A DNA stretch of 64,000 nt from Vibrio hyugaensis (GTDB taxonomy: Bacteria; Pseudomonadota; Gammaproteobacteria; Enterobacterales; Vibrionaceae). The DNA lies in NCBI RefSeq assembly GCF_002906655.1, contig NZ_CP025795.1, positions 992,001 to 1,056,000 of the forward strand. Direction: 5' to 3'. Both the position numbers and the translations under genes were made by a program. The notes beneath the pieces were generated by a model. The model made no database searches. It saw nothing but the letters and a program-made list of their open reading frames with translations, and was not told the DNA's origin. Positions 16,553 to 25,397 of the stretch are shown here, in pieces; position 1 is the stretch's first letter, and the number at the start of each line of letters is the position of its first letter.

Positions 16553-17935
16553 ATGAATCTCAAAAATATTTACTTATCTTTTTTCTTTGCAGCGCTTTTG
16601 TTCATAAGTTCAATAACCATGATTGGTGCCATGTTGATTTCTCATGAAGTGAAGCAATTCAAAATCTATACACAGGGTATCTCCAAGACCAAGCAAAAGG
16701 TGACGTTGCTTGGTCTATTAATGGAGTCAGAACTGGCCCGTTATGAAGGCCTGACCGCACAGGAAATTAGTGACATCACAGAGTTCAGTATTCAAGACGC
16801 CATTTATGCACTAGAGCCAGGCAGCGAGCTGGATTACGTCGAAGCGGTAGCGCGCAAAGTACTGAATGAAGCAGAAGGATATTTATCAAACGTTTATGAG
16901 CGTATTGATGTTGTGCTCTATTTTCGTTCTTACACGGCAAATAAACTCATACTCGAGAGCCCAATCGATGAGCTTGAGAATTTGTCTGCGCCTTTTGACA
17001 TCGATTGGTGTAAAGAAACTAAATCGTGTGTATTGGCGGCTTGGAAGAATCAGCTAGCTGATCGTATTTTAATTTCTCAGCCGTTTAAGACGACATATTC
17101 TGACAGTCGGGCGTTTAATGTTATTAGCCCGGTCTACTATCAGGGAGATATTGTCGGCGAGTTTGGCGAACAAATCTTTCTTGACTCACTCACGGAAGAA
17201 GGTAAAGCGTTGAAAGTGGATATCAATAACGGTAATAAGCACGTCGTTGTGTATTATCCGCGTTATCCTTGGCCTGATTTTGCCTACACGCAAACCTATG
17301 TTGCCGATAACAACAACTTAATCGTCTACAAGTACCCATTCAGTAAGATACTGATCGATTTTGGTTTTTTATTCCTGATCATGTTTGCCTCAATTTATGG
17401 CTACTACTCGAAGGCGCAAGAGTCAAAAGAGAGCAAGATTCAATTAGCGAATGCAATCAGCGATGCAACGAAAGATGAACTGACAGGCCTGTTTAATCGC
17501 AAGGTGTTTAAGGAGCAAGCATTTAAGAACAAAATCAAAATGACACCTTTCACCGTGATTGCAATTGATGGCGATAGAGTGAAGCGTATCAATGACAAAT
17601 ACGGTCACCATGTTGGGGACGAGGTGATTGTCATTATTGCTGACGCAATGAAGAAAGTGTTTAGGACGACGGATTACCTTATCCGGACGGGAGGAGATGA
17701 GTTTATTGCCATCCTACCTCGGTGCAGTGAGAGCAAGTCACTGATGTTAGCGAAGAAGCTGCAATTTGCAGTGGGAGAGAACCGTTTAAAAACCTTAAAT
17801 ATTGACGTGAGCGTGAGTACCGGGCTTGCAACGAGTTCTGAACATGAAACATTAAATGATGTCATCATGCGTGCTGATGAGGATCTCTATGAGACTAAAC
17901 GTCACCGCAGCGATAAGGTTGTGTCCCAAAGCTGA
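16553..17935 (+). CDS. membrane diguanylate cyclase (GGDEF)
   Basis: A 460-residue protein with one N-terminal membrane helix (about residues 7-30), a periplasmic sensor region of about 230 residues of unrecognised type, a second helix (about 263-285) and a GGDEF domain (DELTGLFNRKVF, AIDGDRVKRINDKYGHHVGD). The active loop is a canonical RTGGDEF and an intact inhibitory RxxD site precedes it (FRTTDYLI). It should therefore be active and product-inhibited, in contrast to the cyclase at 8928-10853. It is the last gene of the kinase/EAL/LuxR operon, so the same relay may control both c-di-GMP synthesis and breakdown. Confidence 0.9.
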   Translation: MNLKNIYLSFFFAALLFISSITMIGAMLISHEVKQFKIYTQGISKTKQKVTLLGLLMESELARYEGLTAQEISDITEFSIQDAIYALEPGSELDYVEAVARKVLNEAEGYLSNVYERIDVVLYFRSYTANKLILESPIDELENLSAPFDIDWCKETKSCVLAAWKNQLADRILISQPFKTTYSDSRAFNVISPVYYQGDIVGEFGEQIFLDSLTEEGKALKVDINNGNKHVVVYYPRYPWPDFAYTQTYVADNNNLIVYKYPFSKILIDFGFLFLIMFASIYGYYSKAQESKESKIQLANAISDATKDELTGLFNRKVFKEQAFKNKIKMTPFTVIAIDGDRVKRINDKYGHHVGDEVIVIIADAMKKVFRTTDYLIRTGGDEFIAILPRCSESKSLMLAKKLQFAVGENRLKTLNIDVSVSTGLATSSEHETLNDVIMRADEDLYETKRHRSDKVVSQS

Positions 17936-18026
17936 TAATTAATCTGATTCACTTTATTGTCATTAAGTCGTGAGATAAGAGTTTGATAAACTTGACCTAA
18001 AAGTTACTTTGGTCTTTTATAGTAGA

Positions 18027-18059
18027 GCAGCCAATGCAAAGGCTGCTTTCTTTGTCTTT
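18027..18059 (+). terminator. Rho-independent terminator after the c-di-GMP operon
   Basis: Hairpin GCAGCC (18027-18032), loop AATGCAAA, GGCTGC (18041-18046), then TTTCTTTGTCTTT. It lies 92 bp after the GGDEF stop. An in-frame ATG at 18034 that might be taken as the LysR start falls in its loop. Confidence 0.75.
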
Positions 18060-18117
18060 GGCTGAAGGTAAGTATAAAAAACAACTTTTATCTTTGATTC
18101 GATTTGGTAACGACACT

Positions 18118-19005
18118 GTGAATAAAGATCTCGACCTAAACCTCCTAAAAATACTGGTGCTACTGGAGCGTCATCGGCAACTAAAACCTGTGGCGAAAGC
18201 CCTAGGTAAAAGTGAGGCGTCTATCAGCAAATATCTCACTCGATTGCGCACTCAATTAGAAGACGAGCTTTTTATACGTCATGCCCATCATTTTGAACCC
18301 ACAGACTATTTAAAGCGTAAGTTGCCGGAAATTACTAGTGTACTGGATCAGCTCGAATCTTGCTTGATTCGACGTGAATTTGATCCTCTTTCTTATGAAA
18401 AGAATATTACGATCTGCTTACCTCAATCTGCGCAATATTCTTTCGGGCACCTTCTTCTTGTGGATTTGATGGCTCTGTTTCCAAATGCCCACATCAGTGT
18501 GTTTAGCAATACCGATCACACGATTGAGGACATCTTGGAAGGCAAAGTGGACATGCAACTGCATTACTTTAATGAAGAGTATCCTAAAGCAATTCATCAA
18601 CAGTTCGTTGGTTATGCACCAACTGTTATTGTTGTACCTGAAGAGTTGGGTATCAATGAGTTAGAGAAAGCCTGCAATCTTCCTTTCATCTTATTAGAAA
18701 TGAGTGGTTGGAAAGAGCGAGAGCAAGTGACGGAGCGTGCGTTGGAACAAAGAGGATTGAATGTAAACCGAGTGGCTACGATGGGGAATATTACAAGCTT
18801 GTTGGAGGCGATTAAACTCAAAAATGCAGCGACGATCTTACTTGAATATCAAAATCCGATTAAAGGCTATTGTTTTATCCCAGTACCAGAGAGCTTTTAC
18901 CCAAATGGCCGCCCCAAAGTTGTGGTACAGATGAAGCAAACTCATCGCTACAATTCGATGCATCAGCTACTCACCGATGCTATCTCGAAATATGTGTTCC
19001 GTTAA
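18118..19005 (+). CDS. LysR-family transcriptional regulator
   Basis: About 295 residues from GTG 18118, giving the family-typical beginning VNKDLDLNLLKILVLLERH. The longer version from ATG 18034 adds 28 residues unlike LysR proteins and starts inside the upstream terminator loop, so I reject it. The winged helix-turn-helix spans residues 1-65 (PVAKALGKSEASISKYLTRL, ELFIRHAHHFEPT), followed by a substrate-binding-like effector domain. The gene meets the convergent LuxR-type regulator with a 4-bp overlap. Target genes and ligand are unknown. Confidence 0.85.
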   Translation: MNKDLDLNLLKILVLLERHRQLKPVAKALGKSEASISKYLTRLRTQLEDELFIRHAHHFEPTDYLKRKLPEITSVLDQLESCLIRREFDPLSYEKNITICLPQSAQYSFGHLLLVDLMALFPNAHISVFSNTDHTIEDILEGKVDMQLHYFNEEYPKAIHQQFVGYAPTVIVVPEELGINELEKACNLPFILLEMSGWKEREQVTERALEQRGLNVNRVATMGNITSLLEAIKLKNAATILLEYQNPIKGYCFIPVPESFYPNGRPKVVVQMKQTHRYNSMHQLLTDAISKYVFR

Positions 19006-19610
19006 CAGTACAAGGTGCCGAATTCCTCTTGAGGCAGCGTGTTGAGCAGTTCAACAACGGATTCTGCATGGTACTTTTTGAGGATACGTGTTTTGTAAGT
19101 GCTGATGGTTTTCGCGCTTAGTGACAGTTGCTCAGAAATCTTTTTATTTGAGTAACCTTGCGTTAAATAGTGGAAAACCATGGCTTCACGATTGGATAAA
19201 GTGACGTTACTTGATGATTGGTTGTGCGTCGCTTTAAACATTGAATAACCACGTGTCACGCTCAGAATCGCATCCATGATCGTCGCTTTCGCTTCATTCT
19301 TATTCAAAAAGCCGTGTGCACCCATTTCAAATGCGGCTTTAGATAAGCTTGAATAATCTCGGGATGAAATAAACAGGATCTTTCCTTGGTAACCTGTTGC
19401 CAGAATATTCTTAGCTAAACGCATACCGTCTCTGTCCCCAAGCACAACATCTAAAATAACCAAATCGATCGGTTGAGTACGAATTAACTCCATCACCTCT
19501 GCACTGTCGATTGATTCGACAATGTTGACGGATGGGAATGCGCTTTGAACGAGAGAAGCCAGAGCTTCACTATATAACGGTTGGTCGTCGATAATAAGAA
19601 CGTTATTCAT
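19002..19610 (-). CDS. NarL/LuxR-family response regulator
   Basis: A 202-residue protein: receiver (VLIIDDQPLYSEALAS, phospho-Asp in LVILDVVLGDRDG, K in FLNKNE) and a LuxR-type helix-turn-helix (LSNREAMVFHYLTQGYSN, then SLSAKTISTYKTRILKKYHA). The layout and many positions match the regulator at 15946-16542, so the two are paralogues and may share a kinase, possibly the hybrid kinase at 11144. No kinase lies next to it. It converges on the LysR gene with a 4-bp overlap. Confidence 0.9.
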   Translation of the reverse strand: MNNVLIIDDQPLYSEALASLVQSAFPSVNIVESIDSAEVMELIRTQPIDLVILDVVLGDRDGMRLAKNILATGYQGKILFISSRDYSSLSKAAFEMGAHGFLNKNEAKATIMDAILSVTRGYSMFKATHNQSSSNVTLSNREAMVFHYLTQGYSNKKISEQLSLSAKTISTYKTRILKKYHAESVVELLNTLPQEEFGTLYC

Positions 19611-20305
19611 AGTTATGCCTCACCTTATATTTCAATTTACCGCTGCTTCCTTTCAGCACTCATTTAACGTAGGAGGATTGTAGGAAAAATCTGTGTGGAA
19701 TTGGTGAAAATGACAATTTCATTATTTGAAACTTACTGTCTCATATGTTGGAATGGTCTATTGTAATGCTAATTAAATCAATTGGATGAAATCTTTTATA
19801 GTTCGGTTGTTGTATATCAATCTGCCCGTCTCTTTTTTAGCCGAACCCTTTGGGCAGCGTTTGTTGGTCATTTCTACTGCGTTATCGACTTCTCATGTAG
19901 GCTAGCTACACAGCAAAGTCTCTGTCTTGTATAAATATCCAACAATTCGCTGCAAAAATCAGCTCGAAAGGTCAACAGACCTCAATTACGATGACATCAC
20001 TCATTTAAAATAAAAGGAGTGATTTGCAGTCAGCAATCATTGTTTTGAGTGTTTCTGTCTTACTGCTCTTATGGAGCAGAAGAAGTGCTAAATAGGATAA
20101 AAAATACAATAAATTTGTTTCCTGATTTTAGGTGCCGTTATTTTAGTACGTTTACGATTACCGTAGTCGGTGCTCTTACAGCCCAAACCATCAATTCAAA
20201 CTTTGTCGACTTTCACACTATCAATGACACCGTTTCTGAAGTCATCTCTTGCAGTGCTGAGATGAATCAGTAAAGATCCCTTTTTTGTTCTATTTTGAGT
20301 CTGTT
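19611..20305. other. 695-bp intergenic region with a palindromic element
   Basis: No convincing gene is seen between the regulator and the nitroreductase gene. A 74-codon open frame at 20049-20273 has no ribosome binding site and no recognisable sequence. The stretch holds the nested palindrome at 19854-19953, a short hairpin AGGTC-AACA-GACCT at 19969-19982 and the promoters of the two flanking genes. Confidence 0.6.
19854..19953. repeat. 100-nt nested palindrome, MITE/ERIC-like candidate
   Basis: Outer arms GCAGCGTTTGTTGG (19854-19867) and CCAACAATTCGCTGC (19939-19953) are an imperfect inverted repeat. Inside, ACTT/AAGT and TGTAG (19896-19900) / CTACA (19906-19910) pair around the centre GCTAG. 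All arms share one centre near 19903. Short symmetric elements like this occur in many copies in Vibrio genomes, and the wording here seems familiar to me, but copy number cannot be seen from one window. Confidence 0.5.
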
Positions 20306-21028
20306 ATGAGCCAACCTTCTTTTGAATCCATTGTTCACTCCCGTCGTTCTGTACGTAAGTACGATGCCAGTGCTGATTTTAACCACAATGATGTCGCGGA
20401 TGCCCTTGAGCTGACAACATTAAGCCCAAACAGCAGCAACATGCAGATGTGGGAATTTCATCGTGTTATTTCATCTGAAAAACGTGAGCAACTTGCAGAG
20501 TTTTGTATGGGGCAAAATGCAGCGAAAACGGCGAATGAACTGGTTGTGTTTGTTGCTACGACTCATAACTGGCAAGAGCGCGCCAAGCGCAACGCAGAGA
20601 CTGTGCGTCAAGCTTTTGAAAACCGTGACGACGCTGCGGCTAAGCGCGCTCTTATGTATTACGAAAAACTGATTCCAATGGTTTACAACAATGATGCATT
20701 TGGTCTTCGTGGCGTTGTACGCAAGTTATACAGTTGGTGGTTGGGGCGCAATAAGCCAATGGTTCGCGAAGTCAGTAAGTCGGATATTCGTGTTTGTTTG
20801 CACAAGAGTGTTTCTTTAGCCGCGATGACGTTTATGTATGCGATGCGTGAAAAGGGGTACGACACGTGCCCAATGGAAGGCTTTGATTCAAAACGAGTAA
20901 AGCAGCTTCTTGGGTTACGTGGTAGTGACCAGATCACCATGATCATCAGCTGCGGTGTAAGAAGTGAAGAAGGCGTGTATGGAGAACGTCATCGCGTTGC
21001 TAACGACAGCGTGATTAAATCACATTAA
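20306..21028 (+). CDS. nitroreductase-family flavoprotein
   Basis: About 240 residues from ATG 20306 (MSQPSFESIVHSRRSVRKYD); an upstream in-frame TTG at 20285 is not used. The SRRSVRKYD start is the FMN-binding element of nitroreductases, and LTTLSPNSSNMQMWEFHRV is the following conserved region. The C-terminal DTCPMEGFDSKRVKQLLGL and the glycine-rich end (IISCGVRSEEGVYGERHRV) complete the family pattern. A NAD(P)H-dependent reduction of nitro compounds or quinones is likely, but the substrate is unknown. It is a single gene with no functional link to its neighbours. Confidence 0.88.
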   Translation: MSQPSFESIVHSRRSVRKYDASADFNHNDVADALELTTLSPNSSNMQMWEFHRVISSEKREQLAEFCMGQNAAKTANELVVFVATTHNWQERAKRNAETVRQAFENRDDAAAKRALMYYEKLIPMVYNNDAFGLRGVVRKLYSWWLGRNKPMVREVSKSDIRVCLHKSVSLAAMTFMYAMREKGYDTCPMEGFDSKRVKQLLGLRGSDQITMIISCGVRSEEGVYGERHRVANDSVIKSH

Positions 21029-21290
21029 TTAACACTAAACTTTTCTGTCGCTATGCCGTTAACAGTAGTGAGTAAACTGCGATATTGAGTCGTTGAATGT
21101 GTTTTGTTCAAAAATGAGACAAAATTTCAGCATTTGATAGAGAAGTGTGCAGTTCGCATCCTTTTGATTATTTACAAATTCTGTCTCAACGACTACAAAA
21201 GGACTCTTGGATTTTTCGCCTGTGAAGTGATTCTCTGTGGCATTGCATCAAGCCTCTTTTTCTTGATGCGTATTTTGGATAATTGGGTTT

Positions 21291-22271
21291 ATGAGTAACG
21301 TAACCAGCACCATTTTGACTGAAAGTGGCACCAATGAACTTGAAATCATTGAGTTCCATCTAGAAAAACAAATGCCAGATGGCAGCACAAAAACATGTTT
21401 TTACGGCATTAACGTCGCTAAGGTTCGTGAAGTGATTCGCGTCCCAGAGACGACTGATTATCCGAACGCCCAACCGCACATGATTGGTGTCTTTTCTTCT
21501 CGTGAAGTGCTTACGCCTCTTGTTGATCTTGCTGGTTGGTTAGGTGTCCCGACACGCCGTGATTTAGAACGTAAGTTTGTTATCGTTACTGACTTTAACA
21601 AGATGACTAATGGCTTCTTGATCGACAGTATTTCTCGTATTCATCGTATTTCTTGGAATGATGTTGAATCTCCAAGCCAGTTTCTAGAAGCTGGGGAGCA
21701 AGATTGTGTCGTTGCCGTTGTGCGTAAAGATGGCAACTTAATCATGATTCTCGATTTCGAAAAAATCATTGCTGACATCAACCCAGAACTGAGCATGGAA
21801 AAATACGATGTGACGGGCGATAAATCGGTTGATTTGAACCAGCGAATGGTTGGCAAACGTAATGCTAAAACTATTATGGTTGTGGATGACTCTGCATTTA
21901 TTCGTTCTTTGATTCAAGATACCTTGGCTTCTGCGGGTTATAACGTGATCACTTGTAAAGATGGTGGTGAAGCGTATGAAAAGCTAATGAGCTTGATTGA
22001 AGTGGCGAAAGAAGAAAACTTACCAGTGCGTGAGTTGCTTGATGCTGTCGTCACTGACGTTGAGATGCCTCGTATGGACGGCATGCACTTAGTGAAACGA
22101 CTGCGTGATACAGAAGCGTACAACCAAACTCCAATTGTGATGTTCTCTTCTTTGATGAGTGAAGACAACCGCGCGAAGGCATTATCTCTTGGTGCGAATG
22201 ACACCATCACCAAGCCTGAGATAGGTCGTATGGTGAATATGATGGATAAACACGTGTTTAATTTTGCGTAG
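21291..22271 (+). CDS. cheV: chemotaxis protein CheV
   Basis: A 326-residue CheW-receiver fusion. The CheW-like domain (about 15-165) has CFYGINVAKVREVIRVP, GVFSSREVLTPLVDLAGWLG and FLIDSISRIHRI. The receiver domain (about 190-320) has MVVDDSAFIRSLI, the phospho-Asp in AVVTDVEMPRMDG and TKPEIGR. CheV couples chemoreceptor arrays to CheA and tunes them through phosphorylation. It lies alone; Vibrio genomes carry several cheV copies apart from the main che operon. A strong bidirectional terminator follows. Confidence 0.92.
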   Translation: MSNVTSTILTESGTNELEIIEFHLEKQMPDGSTKTCFYGINVAKVREVIRVPETTDYPNAQPHMIGVFSSREVLTPLVDLAGWLGVPTRRDLERKFVIVTDFNKMTNGFLIDSISRIHRISWNDVESPSQFLEAGEQDCVVAVVRKDGNLIMILDFEKIIADINPELSMEKYDVTGDKSVDLNQRMVGKRNAKTIMVVDDSAFIRSLIQDTLASAGYNVITCKDGGEAYEKLMSLIEVAKEENLPVRELLDAVVTDVEMPRMDGMHLVKRLRDTEAYNQTPIVMFSSLMSEDNRAKALSLGANDTITKPEIGRMVNMMDKHVFNFA

Positions 22272-22288
22272 TCTATCCGACAGTGAAC

Positions 22289-22316
22289 AAAAAGGCTGCC
22301 AATTTGGCAGCCTTTT
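22289..22316. terminator. bidirectional Rho-independent terminator
   Basis: AAAAAGGCTGCC-AATTT-GGCAGCCTTTT lies between the convergent cheV and pilin genes. A and T tracts on both sides let it serve both strands. Confidence 0.88.
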
Positions 22317-22318
22317 GG

Positions 22319-22864
22319 TTATTTAGAGCAAGGTAAAATCTCTAACGTATATTCCCCACTTTGGTTGACTGGCGGCGTATATTTAATTGCGCATTGTGTC
22401 GCATCTGATTTACCGTCGTCTCGAGCGTAGATATAGGCAGTGATCTCATCTTCGTCAGATTCGACACGCCAATCACTTTCACCGTGTCTATCGTCTAACT
22501 CTGCTACGAGAATACTTAGACTAGATTCATCGGCGTCGGCATAACCATAACGAAAAGTACAACTGTTGCTTCCATTGACCTCACAGCCAGGAAACGGAAG
22601 ATCCATTGCTGGTGTGTTTGGTGTAATTCCGGTATCAGGACCAATATTCGAGACGTAACGATAGTGCTCTAAACCCGCTACAGCCATTTTCCCAAAACCG
22701 ATCCCTAGGCCAGAAGCTATCGCACCTTTCATCCCTTCCAAGCGAGCTTCACGAGCATCGTCTTGAATGTTTAAAAAGCGCGGAGCAGCGGTGACAGCCA
22801 AAATACCAAGGATAACGATAACAACAACAAGCTCAATTAAAGTAAAACCTGATTTTCTTTTCAT
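22319..22864 (-). CDS. type IV pilin-like protein, MSHA pilin type
   Basis: A 181-residue prepilin with a short basic leader and the cleavage motif [20 protein letters not shown], with Glu at position +5. The hydrophobic helix continues into [20 protein letters not shown], as in MshA-type pilins. A C-terminal cysteine pair (CTFRYG region and the final LPCSK) may form the usual disulfide loop. It is an orphan: no pilus assembly genes are nearby, so it must use a platform encoded elsewhere, possibly the MSHA system. Alternatives are a minor pilin or pseudopilin. Confidence 0.88.
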   Translation of the reverse strand: MKRKSGFTLIELVVVIVILGILAVTAAPRFLNIQDDAREARLEGMKGAIASGLGIGFGKMAVAGLEHYRYVSNIGPDTGITPNTPAMDLPFPGCEVNGSNSCTFRYGYADADESSLSILVAELDDRHGESDWRVESDEDEITAYIYARDDGKSDATQCAIKYTPPVNQSGEYTLEILPCSK

Positions 22865-23211
22865 AAATCATCTTTTAATTAGGTTGATACGATAGTCTAA
22901 TGTTTTTAATTTATATGGTGCTATAGACTATTAATTTCCATTAATGGTGAATTTATATGGTGCATCCACTCTAAAATGGAGTGTGATTATAGTGCCGTTT
23001 ATTTGTGCTGAATAGTGCGGAAATCGTAAATCTAGCGTTGCAAATCTGTATGAATTGTAAAGTCGTAGAAACTGAGACTAAGAAGTTCAAATGTTGACAC
23101 ATTTTGATTGTGTTTTAGTGCGCTTTGATGAATCCTACGCAGGGCGAGAGTAGGGGAATTATTACTATCTGATATTCATTCTGCTTTCTAATCATAAAAT
23201 CAAATATAAGA
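22865..23211. promoter_or_regulatory. divergent intergenic region with a 14-bp direct repeat
   Basis: 347 bp between the pilin and the TSUP permease, with no gene visible. AATTTATATGGTGC occurs twice, at 22908-22921 and 22950-22963, 42 bp apart, on the pilin side. A TTGACA at 23094-23099 could be a -35 element for the permease. Function of the repeat is unknown. Confidence 0.4.
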
Positions 23212-23943
23212 ATGACATCGATGGAATTCGATTCTACAAACTTGCTTGCTATGGGGCTGATCTTCTTAGGCTCTTACGTTCAAACCGCGATTGGATTTGG
23301 CCTTGCTATTGTCGCCGCGCCACTACTCATTCTCTGGGCTCCAGAGTATGTGCCTGCACCTATCTGTTTGGTCGCATTGTTTATCTCGTTAATGAATGCG
23401 ATGAAGCACAGAAGCAGCGTCGAAATTGGCGGTTTAAAGATGGCACTGATTGGACGTGTTCCCGGATCAATTGCTGGTGGTGTCTTACTGTTTTTCGTTT
23501 CGACAGAAGCATTAACTTTATGGATTGGCTTTTTGGTTCTGTTTGCCGTTTCCGTCAGCGTGTTGCCATTTCGTATTGAACCTACGCCAGGTCGTATGAC
23601 TTTTGCTGGATTCTTTTCTGGTTTATTTGGTACGAGTTCTGCTATTGGTGGACCACCAATGGCGCTTTTATTGCAGCATCAAGAAGCAAATCAGTTACGT
23701 GGTAACCTGTCAGCGTTTTTTGTGTTCAGTTCTATTATCTCTTTGATTGTTCAGATCCCTGTGGGTTTCTTTAACTTACATCATCTGGTGATTACTTTGC
23801 CCTTGCTACCAGCGGCCGCACTTGGTTACTGGTTAGCGGTAAAAACAACGCAGTCTTTACCAAAAGAAAAGATTCGTTTTGGCGCTCTCACACTGTGCTT
23901 TGTTAGTGGTATTACTGCGGTGATCCAAGGTCTCTCTTTGTAG
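23212..23943 (+). CDS. TSUP (TauE/SafE) family membrane permease
   Basis: A 243-residue protein with about seven to eight membrane helices. Family signatures are GSYVQTAIGFGLAIVAAPLL near the N-terminus and the half-repeat FAGFFSGLFGTSSAIGGPPM at about residues 132-151. The family exports or imports sulfur-containing or small organic anions (sulfite, sulfoacetate, taurine-related); the substrate here is unknown. ATG 23221 is an alternative start three codons in. It is a single gene. Confidence 0.85.
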   Translation: MTSMEFDSTNLLAMGLIFLGSYVQTAIGFGLAIVAAPLLILWAPEYVPAPICLVALFISLMNAMKHRSSVEIGGLKMALIGRVPGSIAGGVLLFFVSTEALTLWIGFLVLFAVSVSVLPFRIEPTPGRMTFAGFFSGLFGTSSAIGGPPMALLLQHQEANQLRGNLSAFFVFSSIISLIVQIPVGFFNLHHLVITLPLLPAAALGYWLAVKTTQSLPKEKIRFGALTLCFVSGITAVIQGLSL

Positions 23944-24022
23944 TTATCCGAGAAGGTCAAATTCGCTTTACAAAACGCGTTCTCACTATAGAATCGCGTC
24001 ACTTTTCTTTGTCGAGTTAGTT

Positions 24023-24928
24023 ATGAACAACAGTCGTTACGGCAATTTCATGGCAGCGTTGTCCTTTGTAATCTGGGGATTACTGCCTATTTACTATCGT
24101 TTTTTACCTAATGCTTCAATGGATGAACTATTGGCACTGCGCATTATTGGTTCAGTTCCGGTTGGTTTTATTATGGTTTTGGCGATCACCCGCCATTGGC
24201 CTAAATGGACGGCAATTTGGCAAGATAAAAAATCACTATGGTATACGTTTGTTGCCAGTAGTTTGATGTGTATATCCTGGGTGGCGTTTACGTGGGCGTT
24301 AACGAATAACCGTGTTATTGATGCTAGCTTAGGCTTTTTTATAGGCCCGCTTGTCTCAGTGGCCCTTGGGGTGTTTGTCTTAGGTGATAAGCTTTCAAAA
24401 GGGCAGTTTATTGCGATATTACTGGCATCAATTGGTGTTATCTACCAGGTGATTCAATATGGTCAGTTACCTTTAGTTGCGTTGACGATGGGGTTGTTCT
24501 TTTCACTCTATGGCTTATTCAAGAAAAAGATCAATTATGACTGGAGTACAACGCTTTTTGTCGAAGCCATTGTGTTAACACCGTTTGCCTTAACGTATTT
24601 ATTTATTAAACAGTGGAGCTTTGGTCAACTAGCATCAACGGTTGATGTAACAACATTTATGCTCTATTTGGGGAGTGCTCCGGTTACGCTATTACCGTTA
24701 ATTTTCTACTCCATTGCTATTCGTATTACTAACTTATCAACGGTTGGTTTGATGCAATACATCGAGCCGAGTTTACAGTTTGTTTTAGCCGTTGTATTTT
24801 TTGGAGAAGTATTCGATAGCGTAAAAGCCGTGACATTTGCATTTATTTGGGTAGGGCTGCTATTTACTATCTTTGAAGGGATCGCCAAACTTGCCAAGCG
24901 AAAAAAGCTTGCCAACCACTCACTTTAA
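24023..24928 (+). CDS. rarD: RarD-type EamA transporter
   Basis: A 301-residue, ten-helix DMT-superfamily protein. The N-terminus NSRYGNFMAALSFVIWGLLP and the internal WVAFTWALTNNRVIDASLGFFIGP are characteristic of RarD, the EamA-family 'chloramphenicol-sensitive protein'. Two EamA halves are visible, with the second ending GEVFDSVKAVTFAFIWVGL. The substrate of RarD is not established. It is a single gene after the TSUP permease, with its own promoter gap. Confidence 0.85.
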   Translation: MNNSRYGNFMAALSFVIWGLLPIYYRFLPNASMDELLALRIIGSVPVGFIMVLAITRHWPKWTAIWQDKKSLWYTFVASSLMCISWVAFTWALTNNRVIDASLGFFIGPLVSVALGVFVLGDKLSKGQFIAILLASIGVIYQVIQYGQLPLVALTMGLFFSLYGLFKKKINYDWSTTLFVEAIVLTPFALTYLFIKQWSFGQLASTVDVTTFMLYLGSAPVTLLPLIFYSIAIRITNLSTVGLMQYIEPSLQFVLAVVFFGEVFDSVKAVTFAFIWVGLLFTIFEGIAKLAKRKKLANHSL

Positions 24929-25010
24929 TTGATTCCTTCTTTAGGTTCATAGGGCTAGCTTATATTTAATATATAGTTAACCCATAATGAACTCTAAAGA
25001 AGGAATTGTC

Positions 25011-25397
25011 ATGATTACCGCTCTCTACGCTTCTGTCCTCACATTACTGCTCATCTGGCTTGCTTTTCAAGTCATCAAACAAAGACGAAGTAACAAAATT
25101 GCTTATGCTGACGGGGGCGTTGAAGCGCTTCAAATTGCTCGCAGTGCGCAAAGTAATGCAAGCGAATATATTCCCATCACCCTCATTCTCATGGCATTAC
25201 TTGAATACAATGGCGCCCCAGTCTGGTGGATACATCTTGCTGGTATCACGTTCGTCATTGGCCGCGTCATTCATGCAAAAGGGATACTTGGAGAAGAGCT
25301 GAAAGGTCGTGTTACCGGGATGAAGTTAACCTTCTTGACTATGATTGGTTTAGTTGCACTTAACTTAATCTACTTGCCCTACGATCACTTATGGTAA
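25011..25397 (+). CDS. MAPEG-family membrane protein
   Basis: A 128-residue protein from ATG 25011, preceded by AAGGA 7 nt upstream; the longer reading from 24987 is unlikely. It has four membrane helices. The MAPEG pattern is visible: ADGGVEALQIARSAQSNASE (residues 32-50), YIPITLILMALLE, and GRVIHAKGILGE. MAPEG proteins are glutathione-dependent membrane transferases or peroxidases; bacterial members of this short type are mostly uncharacterised. It overlaps the next gene by 7 bp, so the two are co-translated. Confidence 0.85.
   Translation: MITALYASVLTLLLIWLAFQVIKQRRSNKIAYADGGVEALQIARSAQSNASEYIPITLILMALLEYNGAPVWWIHLAGITFVIGRVIHAKGILGEELKGRVTGMKLTFLTMIGLVALNLIYLPYDHLW

Noticed and set aside
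20049..20273. 74-codon open frame in the 19.6-20.3 kb gap
   Set aside because: No ribosome binding site, no family resemblance, and lies next to a repeat element; probably chance.
21104..21298. 64-codon open frame with a hydrophobic segment upstream of cheV
   Set aside because: It begins at TTG without a ribosome binding site, overlaps the cheV start and shows no recognisable pattern.
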